The notes beneath the pieces are model-generated. The model was not told the DNA's origin, ran no database searches, and saw only the letters and a list, made by a program, of their open reading frames with translations. Shown in pieces: positions 35,386 through 42,357 of a stretch of DNA of 64,000 nt. Made by a program: the position numbers and the translations under genes. This stretch comes from UBA668 sp041394605 (GTDB lineage: Bacteria > Actinomycetota > Acidimicrobiia > Acidimicrobiales > Ilumatobacteraceae). Numbering within the stretch: position 1 is the stretch's first letter; each line of letters begins with the position of its first letter. Location of the stretch: positions 124,001 to 188,000 of the forward strand of contig JAWKHX010000004.1 of NCBI GenBank assembly GCA_041394605.1, read 5' to 3'.

Positions 35386-35745
35386 ATGGATCTCGCCGAC
35401 TTCCTCCAGCGATACACCGACGACGTGTACACAGCCCGCGACCCCGAGGCGGCGGCCCGGTACATCGCCGACCCGTGCCTGCGTCACGAGCACGGTCACC
35501 TGGTGACGATGTCGCTGGCCTAGAACGTCGCCCGCGTGCGGGCCTTCCTCGACAGCGCGCCCGCCGCGACGTTCACCACCCGTGTGGTGGTGCAGGACGG
35601 TGAGTTCGTCACGGGCTGCTACGACGTCACCATCGGTGCGGGGGAGGACGCACAGGTGCTGAGCGGCATCGAGGTGTTCAGGGTGGTGGACGGGAAGATC
35701 GCCGAGACCTGGAACTCCACCGTGCAGCCCGGCGCCTGGGGTTGA
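35386..35745 (+). pseudogene. SnoaL/NTF2-like protein gene interrupted by an in-frame amber codon
   Basis: ATG 35386 has TACGGT 7 nt upstream, so the gene has its own start signal. It reads MDLADFLQRYTDDVYTARDP and on to HGHLVTMSLA, then TAG at 35521-35523. In the same frame it goes on with NVARVRAFLDSAPAATFTTR and ends GKIAETWNSTVQPGAWG at 35745. The two parts together (119 codons) make a full NTF2/SnoaL-like fold, with GKIAETWN as its typical last strand. A single C-to-T change (CAG to TAG) explains it. It could be a true null allele, a consensus error, or less likely a read-through stop. Confidence 0.75.
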
Positions 35746-35791
35746 CCCCTTACCGCGAGCAACCACCCCCGCCGGGATGTTTGACAGCGCC

Positions 35792-35806
35792 GGGTTCGGG
35801 GAACCC
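35792..35806. promoter_or_regulatory. GGGTTC/GAACCC inverted repeat upstream of the universal stress protein gene
   Basis: GGGTTC (35792-35797) and GAACCC (35801-35806) are perfect 6-bp arms with a 3-nt spacer, 30 bp before the UspA start. A TTGACA hexamer lies just before it (35781-35786), but no -10 at a usual distance is seen. It may be an operator for stress control. Confidence 0.35.
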
Positions 35807-35835
35807 GTCTGGCATCGACTGAAGAGGTGATGACG

Positions 35836-36396
35836 ATGCCTGCAACACATTGGTCCGATGTCCAGCCGTCGATGTCCATGAGCGACGCCGACACCGCCAA
35901 CGGCGAGCGAACGATGATGGAGGCTGCCGGCCCCTGCGTGCTGGTCGCCGTCGACGAATCGGCCGGGGCTCTCCGCGCCGCCCGCTGTGCCCGGCGGTTG
36001 TTCGGCCGCGATGCCCACTATGTGGTGATGAACGTCGGTGCACGTGAGATCGACCCGTTCGGCGCCGGGCCGATGGCGCTCGGCGGTGTGTACCCGCTGG
36101 CCGCCCCCTACCTGGAGGTGCCGAGGCGGCAGGACGACGACCGGCCGAGCGATGTCGACGTCGCGCAGGCCGAGGCCGAGAAGGTGGCCGACCGGGCGGG
36201 CATGCCCGACGGCACCACGCCACTCGGCGCCGTGGGCGACCCGGTGGACCAGATCCTGGAGGCGGCTCGGATCGAGTCCGCCGACGTGATCGTGATCGGG
36301 TCGGGAGAAGGGAGCTGGTGGCAGCGGCTGTTCGACCCGCCCGTGTCGAAGTCGATCCTGCGGAATGCCGAGACGCCCGTGCTGGTCGTACCGTGA
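35836..36396 (+). CDS. Universal stress protein (UspA fold)
   Basis: 186 aa. CVLVAVDESAGALRAARCA (about 34-52) is the first strand and helix with the ATP-binding Asp. The C-terminal GSGEGSWWQRLFDPPVSKSI has the G-x2-G-x9-GS-like nucleotide pattern, though irregular, so ATP binding is possible but not certain. ATG 35836 fits GAGG 8 nt upstream; GTG 35827 and ATG 35830 are alternatives. The next gene overlaps by 4 nt. Such proteins in actinobacteria respond to hypoxia or starvation. Confidence 0.88.
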   Translation: MPATHWSDVQPSMSMSDADTANGERTMMEAAGPCVLVAVDESAGALRAARCARRLFGRDAHYVVMNVGAREIDPFGAGPMALGGVYPLAAPYLEVPRRQDDDRPSDVDVAQAEAEKVADRAGMPDGTTPLGAVGDPVDQILEAARIESADVIVIGSGEGSWWQRLFDPPVSKSILRNAETPVLVVP

Positions 36397-36794
36397 CCGA
36401 CGTGCGACCGGCCCGACCCGAGCCGCCATCCGACGGCACGACGCTGAGCGAGGTGCTGGAGGAGTACCGCCGGGCCGGCTTCGCGTCGGACTTCTCGGTG
36501 GAGTCGGACACGAGAGTCCGCTGCAACCACTGCGCCACGGTGTTCGACAGCGGACGCCTGCCGATGTTCAGCCTGCGACGGTTGGAGGGCGCATCCGACC
36601 CCGCCGACATGATGGCCGTCGTCGCGGCGGAGTGCCCTGTCTGCGGAGCCGACGGCACGCTGGTACTGGGCTTCGGCCCGATGGCGGCCACCGAGGACGG
36701 TCTGGTGCTGCGATCGCTGACCGACCAGCGCGGCGGGCACCATCTTCCCCGCGGCGCCACGCCGGAGGAGATGCCGGGCTCCAGCCGTCCGTAA
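36393..36794 (+). CDS. Small zinc-ribbon protein coupled to the stress protein gene
   Basis: 133 aa starting GTG at 36393 inside the UspA stop (GTGA overlap). LSEVLEEYRRAGFASDF opens it, then CNHC (about 50-53) and CPVC (about 89-92) form a probable four-cysteine zinc ribbon. VRCNHCATVFDSGRLP is like a short 'phosphoribosylpyrophosphate-type' actinobacterial ribbon, but I do not recognise the family. It might bind DNA or RNA, or act as a partner of UspA. Confidence 0.7.
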   Translation: MTDVRPARPEPPSDGTTLSEVLEEYRRAGFASDFSVESDTRVRCNHCATVFDSGRLPMFSLRRLEGASDPADMMAVVAAECPVCGADGTLVLGFGPMAATEDGLVLRSLTDQRGGHHLPRGATPEEMPGSSRP

Positions 36795-36891
36795 CCCTCG
36801 CCGTTCGTCCCGGCGACGCGGCGGCTGGACCCGACGGGCCTGCGCGACGGCCTGGGAAGAAGGGCCCGGGTCATCCGTCACATCTTCGCCG

Positions 36892-36909
36892 AAGGGACCT
36901 AGGACCCTT
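36892..36909. promoter_or_regulatory. DosR/OsdR-like palindrome upstream of the cytochrome c gene
   Basis: AAGGGACCTAGGACCCTT is symmetrical at 16 of its 18 positions (only the A-A pair at 36897/36904 breaks it). Its core GGGACCTAGGACCC agrees with the published mycobacterial DosR box GGGACTWWAGTCCC at 11 of 14 positions, and is like Streptomyces OsdR sites as I remember them. Its centre is about 36 bp before the cytochrome c ATG and downstream of the universal stress protein operon. No DosR-like regulator is in the window. Confidence 0.4.
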
Positions 36910-36936
36910 TGGAACATACCCACTGGGGTACTAAGC

Positions 36937-37347
36937 ATGAGGCCCGTGACCGGTCAACCCACGAGCGTTCGTTCCTTCGCGGCCCGGAAAGCCGCACTGC
37001 TGCTGCCCGCCCTCGCGGCAGCCGCCACCCTCACGGTGGCCTGCGGCGGCAGCGACCCGGGGCCCAGCGCGAGCGGTAGTGGCGGCCCGGTCCCGATTGC
37101 CACCGAGGCCGCTGGCCCCGTCGGTTCCACCGGCGCGGACATCTACGCCAGCTCATGCGCCCGCTGCCACGGCGCCAACCGCCAGGGCAAGAAGGACGCG
37201 CCGGCACTCGACCAAGCCCGCATCATGACGCTCGGCGACCAGCGGTTGGAGCAAGCCATCCGCTACGGCAAGGGCCGGATGAAGGGCTTCCCCAACCTCA
37301 CCACCGCGCAGGTGCAGGCGCTCATGGACTACCTGAAGGACTTCTGA
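36937..37347 (+). CDS. Lipoprotein c-type cytochrome (class I)
   Basis: 136 aa. A basic N-terminus and hydrophobic stretch lead to a lipobox LTVACGGS (Cys about 36). A Ser/Gly/Pro linker follows, then one heme c site CARCH (about 70-74). GRMKGFPNLTTAQVQALMDYLKDF holds the likely Met axial ligand and the C-terminal helix typical of c6/cbb3-type cytochromes. It should be anchored on the outer face of the cytoplasmic membrane and shuttle electrons. The DUF2231 gene overlaps its stop by 1 base. TACTAA is just upstream, too near for a clean leaderless start; GTG 36946 is the alternative start. Confidence 0.9.
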   Translation: MRPVTGQPTSVRSFAARKAALLLPALAAAATLTVACGGSDPGPSASGSGGPVPIATEAAGPVGSTGADIYASSCARCHGANRQGKKDAPALDQARIMTLGDQRLEQAIRYGKGRMKGFPNLTTAQVQALMDYLKDF

Positions 37348-37844
37348 TGTTCGACACGATCGGCGGCCTGCCCGCCCACCCGCTCATGGTCCACATCCCG
37401 GTGGTGCTGCTGCCGCTGGCGACGATCGGCATCATCGCCATGACCATCCGCCCCCGGCTGATCCCGCACTTCGGGTGGCTCACCGTGGTGCTCGGCGGCA
37501 TCGGCTTCGTCGGCACCGTGCTGGCCGCCGGCACGGGCGAGGAGTTGGAGGACAGCTACCGCGCTGCTGGCTACCAGATCTCCGACACACTGAAGGACCA
37601 CGGCGAACTGGGCGAGACGGTGCGCCTGCTGGCGGCCCTGTTCTTCGTGGTGCTGCTGGCATGGATGCTGTTCACCCGGTGGCGGAACAAGGCCGGTGAG
37701 GAAGCCGCCACCGCCAAGGTGCGCAAGCCGAAGCAGATCGCACTGGTGCTGGCCATCGCTGCCATCCTCACCGGTGCGGTGGCCACGGTCACCATGACGC
37801 TCACTGCGCACAACGGCGCGAAGAGCGTGTGGGAACAGGACTGA
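37347..37844 (+). CDS. DUF2231 membrane protein
   Basis: 165 aa with four helices: HPLMVHIPVVLLPLATIGII, LTVVLGGIGFVGTVLAAGTG, ALFFVVLLAWMLFTRW and IALVLAIAAILTGAVATVTM. LPAHPLMVHIPV near the N-terminus is the DUF2231 hallmark, with a His pair suggestive of heme or metal binding. It starts within the cytochrome c stop (TGATG), so the two are made together. I infer a membrane partner in electron transfer with the cytochrome. The basic tail segment KVRKPKQ is cytoplasmic. Confidence 0.85.
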   Translation: MFDTIGGLPAHPLMVHIPVVLLPLATIGIIAMTIRPRLIPHFGWLTVVLGGIGFVGTVLAAGTGEELEDSYRAAGYQISDTLKDHGELGETVRLLAALFFVVLLAWMLFTRWRNKAGEEAATAKVRKPKQIALVLAIAAILTGAVATVTMTLTAHNGAKSVWEQD

Positions 37845-37851
37845 CCCAGGC

Positions 37852-39330
37852 TCAGCCGGCGCCCGGGCCCACCAGCGTCGCCGCGACGGCCGACGGCATC
37901 TGCACCGCTGCGCCCGCAGCCAGCAGGTAGCGGTCCGGGCGGATCACCACGGTGTCGGCCTCCGCCGCATCCAGCGTCGGCCCCAACTCCGGGTGCGCTT
38001 CGGCGCTCAGCAGGACCGCACCGGCGGCCTGCCACCACTGCGCCCCGTCCGACGCCAGCGCCGCATCCGTGCGGGCCACCACGGCGAAGCGCGGCCCCAC
38101 CAGGTCGTCCAGGCGAACCTCGCCCACCGTGGGCTGCACGGCCTGCTGGCCGCCGCCGTCACCGCACACCGGGCCGGCAGGCAGCGGGGGAAAGCCCATC
38201 TCGCCCGACGTGCCGCGCCCCGCAGCGCGCTCGGCCAGCATGCCGGCGTTGCGGCCGGCGGCGACCTCCGGGTCCAGCGTGCAGATCACGCGCCCCAGCT
38301 CCACGGCCAGGCCGACGATGAACCGCACGCTCGGCTCGCGCTCGGTCTGGTAGGTGTCCAGGAGGGCGTCGGCGGCGCCGTGACGGAGCACGCGCTCCAG
38401 CTTCCACACCAGGTTGGCGGCGTCGCGGATGCCCGAGCACATGCCCTGGCCGAGGAACGGCGGGGTCTGGTGAGCGGCGTCGCCGGCCAGGAACACCCGC
38501 CCGCTGCGCCACTGCTCGGCGATCAACCCGTGGAACGTGTACACCGCGGAGCGCTCCACCGTCGCCGCGCCCGCGGCCAGCCACGGGCGCAGGAACTCCT
38601 CCACCCGCTGCGGTGTGTTCACGTCGTCGGCGGTCTCGCCGGGGAGCAGCATGAACTCGAAGCGGTAGCGCGGTGGCGGCATCGGCACCAGCGTGTGCGG
38701 GCGGGCCGGGTCGCACACTTGGAGAGCGATCGGGCTGGGCGGCGCCACGCCGTCGGCCAGCAGCAGGTCCACCACCAGCCATGGCTCCTCGAACTGCAGG
38801 TCGTCCATGGCGATGCCCAGTTGCTTGCGGATGGGGGAGCGGGCTCCGTCGCAGGCCACCACGTACGCCGCCGTGACGCTGCCACCGCCGGCCAGTGCGA
38901 CGGTGACCTTTGTGCCGTCGTTGGCCACGCCGGTGACTTCCTCGCCCAGCCGCAGTTCGGCGCCCAGGCGGCGGGCACCGGCGCGCATGGCGTCCTCCAC
39001 GCCGGGCTGGTGGAACATCAGCGAGCTCGGCCAGCCGGATCGGGTGCGGTCGGCGGCGCGCATGGACAGCAGCACGTCGCGATCCGCGGACAGGAAGTCC
39101 ATGCCGGCGTTGACGATGACGCTCGGGGCCAGTTCGTCGGCGACTCCGAGCTCCTGGAAGACGCGCATGATCTCCTGGTCGAAGTGGGCGGCGCGGGGCA
39201 ACGGGAACAACGCCACGTCCTTGTCGAACGCGGCCACCTTCAGGCCGCGCCCGGCCAGCAGCCCGGCGGTGGTGACCCCGACGGGCCCGCAGCCGACGAC
39301 CACGACGTCGTAGTCGGGTGCCTCACTCAT
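37852..39330 (-). CDS. FAD-dependent aromatic hydroxylase (MhpA-like)
   Basis: 492 aa, group A flavoprotein monooxygenase. The dinucleotide motif is VVVGCGPVGVTTAG (about 9-22), the DG motif is CDGARSPIRK (about 162-171) and the second FAD motif is GDAAHQTPPFLGQGM (about 292-306). The last of these, with PPFxGQG, is typical of 3-(3-hydroxyphenyl)propionate hydroxylase (MhpA). A C-terminal thioredoxin-like domain (about 395-490) is present, as in that family. It should hydroxylate a phenolic acid to a catechol for the dioxygenase encoded next. The gene order is FAH hydrolase, dioxygenase, hydroxylase, with 1-4 nt overlaps. Confidence 0.9.
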   Translation of the reverse strand: MSEAPDYDVVVVGCGPVGVTTAGLLAGRGLKVAAFDKDVALFPLPRAAHFDQEIMRVFQELGVADELAPSVIVNAGMDFLSADRDVLLSMRAADRTRSGWPSSLMFHQPGVEDAMRAGARRLGAELRLGEEVTGVANDGTKVTVALAGGGSVTAAYVVACDGARSPIRKQLGIAMDDLQFEEPWLVVDLLLADGVAPPSPIALQVCDPARPHTLVPMPPPRYRFEFMLLPGETADDVNTPQRVEEFLRPWLAAGAATVERSAVYTFHGLIAEQWRSGRVFLAGDAAHQTPPFLGQGMCSGIRDAANLVWKLERVLRHGAADALLDTYQTEREPSVRFIVGLAVELGRVICTLDPEVAAGRNAGMLAERAAGRGTSGEMGFPPLPAGPVCGDGGGQQAVQPTVGEVRLDDLVGPRFAVVARTDAALASDGAQWWQAAGAVLLSAEAHPELGPTLDAAEADTVVIRPDRYLLAAGAAVQMPSAVAATLVGPGAG

Positions 39331-40262
39331 CGCCCGGTTGCCGCCCAACCGGCCTGCAGGGTCTCCAGGTCGTTGGGGATGATGAACTCCAGCGGCAGGT
39401 TCGGACCCCACGCGTTGGCGATGTGCTCGGGCCCGAACGTGGTGGCGCCGTGGGCGTCCCACTCATCGTCGTCGTCGATCACGTCCATGTCGCTGTACAA
39501 CTCCACGAAGGAGCCGGCCGGATCGCGCAGGTACCAGTAGTAGTTGGAGCCGAGGAAGTGGCGGCCGAAGCCCCACACCTGACGCTCCGGGTCGGCCCGC
39601 AGCAGCTTGGTGGCGGTGTGGCCCACATGGTCCACGTCGTCGCACTCCCACGAGTAGTGCTGCAGCAGCGGCACCGGGCTCTCCACGAGCGCCACGTTGT
39701 GGTGGTCCGTGGAGCAGCGGGTGAAGGCGATGACGCCCTCCATCTGGTCGCTCAGCTTGAAGCCCAGCACCCGCAGCAGGAAGTCCCGCGACCCGGCCAG
39801 ATCTGGCGAGCCGATGACCATGTGGCCGAGGCGGCGCGGCGGCCGCGGCTGGGCACTGACACCTGCGGCTCGGGCATTGCGGCGCTCCGGCGACCCGGGC
39901 CGGTTGTCGGGAGCCGGCGCGGCAACGGGCGGCTGCGCCCATCGCTCGGCCACCTGCACGCGGTAGGTCACGGTGGTGTGCGGGTCGGTGACCTGCAACA
40001 CCCCATCGCGTCGCGACGGGGCGATGCCGAGGTCGGCGCCGCGGGCGGCGATGGCGTCCAGCGTGGCCTCGTCGTCGGCGGCGACGTCCACGTGCAGCAG
40101 GCGGCGGAACGGGCCTTCGGCGACGTGCACCTGGGTGCCGCCGTCGGTGCCACCGAAGCCGCCGGCGCCGTCGGCAGTGAGGCCGAGTTCGCCGTAGTAG
40201 GTGGCCAGGCCCTCGGGGTCGGGCACCGAGACGGACAGGCCGAGCAGGCGGTGCAGGCCCAT
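39327..40262 (-). CDS. Type I extradiol ring-cleavage dioxygenase (VOC fold)
   Basis: 311 aa with two vicinal-oxygen-chelate domains: 1-125, degenerate, and about 140-300, catalytic. The iron ligands are likely His in RLGHMVIGSPD, His in STDHHNVALVE and Glu in SFVELYSD. The N-terminal half lacks them, as in BphC-type enzymes. A poorly conserved, Pro/Arg-rich linker (about 112-140) joins the two. It would cleave a catechol next to one hydroxyl. Its stop overlaps the hydroxylase start (ATGA). Confidence 0.9.
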   Translation of the reverse strand: MGLHRLLGLSVSVPDPEGLATYYGELGLTADGAGGFGGTDGGTQVHVAEGPFRRLLHVDVAADDEATLDAIAARGADLGIAPSRRDGVLQVTDPHTTVTYRVQVAERWAQPPVAAPAPDNRPGSPERRNARAAGVSAQPRPPRRLGHMVIGSPDLAGSRDFLLRVLGFKLSDQMEGVIAFTRCSTDHHNVALVESPVPLLQHYSWECDDVDHVGHTATKLLRADPERQVWGFGRHFLGSNYYWYLRDPAGSFVELYSDMDVIDDDDEWDAHGATTFGPEHIANAWGPNLPLEFIIPNDLETLQAGWAATGR

Positions 40263-41104
40263 CAATTCCCTCCCACGCAGCGGTTGCGCAGCGTGCCGAT
40301 GCCCTCGGCCCACGACTCCACCACCTCGCCGTCCTTCAGGAAACGGCCGCGCGGGCCGCCCACCCCGTCCGGCGTGCCGGTGAAGATCAGGTCGCCGGGC
40401 TCCAGCGTGCAGATGGCGCTGAGGTACTCCACCAGTTCGGCGACGGGGAAGATGAGGTCGCTGGTGCGGGCGTGCTGCATGCGCTCGCCGGCCACGTCGC
40501 ACCACAGTTCGATGTCGTCGGGATCGGCGAAGGAGTCCACCGACACCAGCGCCGGCCCGATGGGGCCGTAGGTGTCGTAGCTCTTGCCGAGGGAGAATTG
40601 CGGCGGCTTGCCGGTGAGTTGCACGATGCGGTCGGAGATGTCCTGACCCAGGGTGATGCCGGCGACGTGCGCCCACGCCTGGTCGCGGGCGATGCGCCGC
40701 CCGCCGGTGCCGATGGCGATGACGATCTCGACCTCCCAGTCCACCGCCGCGCCGCTCAACTCGATGTCGGCGGCCGGGCCGGTGAGGCAGCTGGGGAACT
40801 TGGTGAACGTCAGCGGTGCGGGCGGCAGTTCCATGTTCGACTCGCCGGCGTGGCTGCGGTAGTTGAGGCCGATGCCGAACACCTTCTGCGGGCGGGGCAC
40901 GCACGGCCCGAGGGTGGCGGGGTCCACCACGCCACTGGCCGTGCGCCCGGCGAGTGTGGCCTGCACGGCGTGGAGTTCGTGGTGGCGGGCGACGGCAGCC
41001 ATCGGGTCGGCGAGGGTGGCGTCGCCGCTGGCGGCGGCGAGGTCGTACCAGTGGCCGTCGTGCTCGAGCGCTGCCCGGCCGGCGACATTGAGGAGTCGGA
41101 ACAT
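40262..41104 (-). CDS. Fumarylacetoacetate hydrolase family protein
   Basis: 280 aa. GIGLNYRSHAGE (about 75-86), FTKFPSCLTGPA and the metal-binding set WEVEIVIAIG, GITLGQDISDR and the late LEPGDLIFTGTPDGVGG are the FAH signature. In meta-cleavage pathways such enzymes are hydratases, decarboxylases or C-C hydrolases acting after ring opening. It is first in the operon, and ATG 41104 has TAATTT 7 nt upstream. The stop overlaps the dioxygenase start by 1 nt. Confidence 0.92.
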   Translation of the reverse strand: MFRLLNVAGRAALEHDGHWYDLAAASGDATLADPMAAVARHHELHAVQATLAGRTASGVVDPATLGPCVPRPQKVFGIGLNYRSHAGESNMELPPAPLTFTKFPSCLTGPAADIELSGAAVDWEVEIVIAIGTGGRRIARDQAWAHVAGITLGQDISDRIVQLTGKPPQFSLGKSYDTYGPIGPALVSVDSFADPDDIELWCDVAGERMQHARTSDLIFPVAELVEYLSAICTLEPGDLIFTGTPDGVGGPRGRFLKDGEVVESWAEGIGTLRNRCVGGN

Positions 41105-41116
41105 GGGCGGCAAATT

Positions 41117-41126
41117 ATCTATAGAT
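41117..41126. promoter_or_regulatory. ATCTATAGAT palindrome, candidate GntR operator
   Basis: A perfect 10-bp palindrome of unusually low GC in the 55-bp gap between the aromatic operon (start 41104, - strand) and the GntR gene (start 41160). It abuts the - strand -10 TAATTT (41117-41112) and lies about 20 bp upstream of the + strand -10 TATGAT (41146-41151). It is well placed to block the operon when bound by the neighbouring FCD-type regulator. Confidence 0.6.
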
Positions 41127-41159
41127 TTCGGCGCGCGTCAAGAGGTATGATCTCGGCCC

Positions 41160-41807
41160 ATGCCGCCCGCCGTGTCCGCGCCGCCCACCCGCGCCGAATG
41201 GGTGGACGGTCTGCTGCGTTCGGCCATCCTCCAGGGCGAGTTCCTTCCCGGCGAGAAGCTGTACGCGGAGCGCCTTGCCGAGCGGTGGGGCGTGTCGCCC
41301 ACGCCGGTGCGCGAGACGTTCCAGCGGCTGGCGGGGGAGGGGCTGGTGGTCATCGAGCCCCAGCGTGGCGCCCGCGTCGCCCCGCTCAGCGTGGAGGAAG
41401 CCACCGAGGTCTACGAGCTCCGCCTGCTGCTGGACCCCGTGGCGGTCGAGCAGTCCATCGCCGCCGGCCGGGGGGACCCTTCGTTCGGTATCGAGGTGGA
41501 GGCCGCGCACCGGGCCCTGGTGGCCCGCCACCGCTCCGCCGCGGCGTACCACGATGCGCACCGCGCCTTTCACCTTGCGCTGGTGGCCCGTTGCCCCAAC
41601 GGCAGGCTGGTGCAGCAGGTGGCCCAGTTGATGGCCCACTCGCAGCGGTTCCACGCCGTCGGCGCGGTCACGGCGCGCGCCACCAACCCGGCCGATGAGC
41701 ACCTGGCCCTGCGCGACGCGGCGCTGGCCGGCGACGCAGTCGGCGCGGCGGCGATCCTCCGCGCCCACCTCACCGGCACGCTCGAAGCGGTGCGGGCGTC
41801 TGCCTGA
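41160..41807 (+). CDS. GntR-family regulator (FCD/FadR-type)
   Basis: 215 aa. The winged helix (about 10-75) has YAERLAERWGVSPTPVRETFQRL, quoted in parts YAERLAERWG and TPVRETFQRL, with GEGLVVIEPQRGARVAP as the wing. The all-helical FCD domain (about 85-210) has YHDAHRAFHLALV and DEHLALRDAAL, whose His/Asp residues probably bind a metal. It is divergent from the aromatic operon and is expected to repress it, with a pathway acid as inducer. ATG 41160 has TATGAT 8 nt upstream. Confidence 0.92.
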   Translation: MPPAVSAPPTRAEWVDGLLRSAILQGEFLPGEKLYAERLAERWGVSPTPVRETFQRLAGEGLVVIEPQRGARVAPLSVEEATEVYELRLLLDPVAVEQSIAAGRGDPSFGIEVEAAHRALVARHRSAAAYHDAHRAFHLALVARCPNGRLVQQVAQLMAHSQRFHAVGAVTARATNPADEHLALRDAALAGDAVGAAAILRAHLTGTLEAVRASA

Positions 41808-41862
41808 CTCGCGCCTCACTCGCGCCTGGCTGCGCCGGCCCGGCGCTCGTTAGCGTGCCGCC

Positions 41863-42336
41863 ATGGCGCGCTCCTACTCATTCACCGACCCGTACCACCT
41901 CGGTGTGGTGGTGCCCCACCTCGAGTCGGCGATGGACGAGATCACCGCCGCCCAGGGTGTCACCTGGGCCTCGCTGCAGGATCGGCAACAATCGCTGTGG
42001 ACACCGGAACTCGGCGACATCCGCACCCGGCTGCGGTTCACCTACTCCTGCGAAGGCCCGCTGCACATCGAACTGCTGCAGGGCGAGGCGGGCACGTTCT
42101 GGGACGACGCGGTGTGGCACGGCCTGCAGCACACCGGTGTATGGAGCGACGACGTGGCGGGCGAGACCGAGGCGTTGGCAGCAGCAGGATGGGAACTGGT
42201 CGGGGCCCAGCGCAGCCCGCAGGACGGCTACGGCTCCTTCACCTACCTCCGCGGTGCCGGCGGGTTCATCCTCGAGTTGGTCACCTCGGCGGCCCGCCCC
42301 CGGTTCGAGCAGTGGTGGGCCGGCGGTTCGCTCTGA
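41863..42336 (+). CDS. VOC-family protein (glyoxalase-like)
   Basis: 157 aa, one vicinal-oxygen-chelate unit of two beta-alpha-beta modules. A likely His/Glu/His/Glu metal set is seen: YHLGVVVPH, LHIELLQGE, LQHTGVWSDD and FILELVTSA. This matches the glyoxalase I-like/methylmalonyl-CoA epimerase branch rather than a ring-cleaving dioxygenase. ATG 41863 has TAGCGT 6 nt upstream. It follows the GntR gene by 55 bp with its own promoter. The substrate is unknown. Confidence 0.82.
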   Translation: MARSYSFTDPYHLGVVVPHLESAMDEITAAQGVTWASLQDRQQSLWTPELGDIRTRLRFTYSCEGPLHIELLQGEAGTFWDDAVWHGLQHTGVWSDDVAGETEALAAAGWELVGAQRSPQDGYGSFTYLRGAGGFILELVTSAARPRFEQWWAGGSL

Positions 42337-42357
42337 CGCCGGCGCCGAGTGGCCCGC

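Noticed and set aside
33751..35523. A single 590-aa ligase-SnoaL fusion protein
   Set aside because: The alternative frame gives the normal ligase C-terminus and stop at 35300, and the second gene has its own start signal. The fusion comes from a one-base loss.
35781..35786. TTGACA as a -35 element of the universal stress protein gene
   Set aside because: No -10-like hexamer lies 16-18 bp downstream, so a standard promoter could not be supported.
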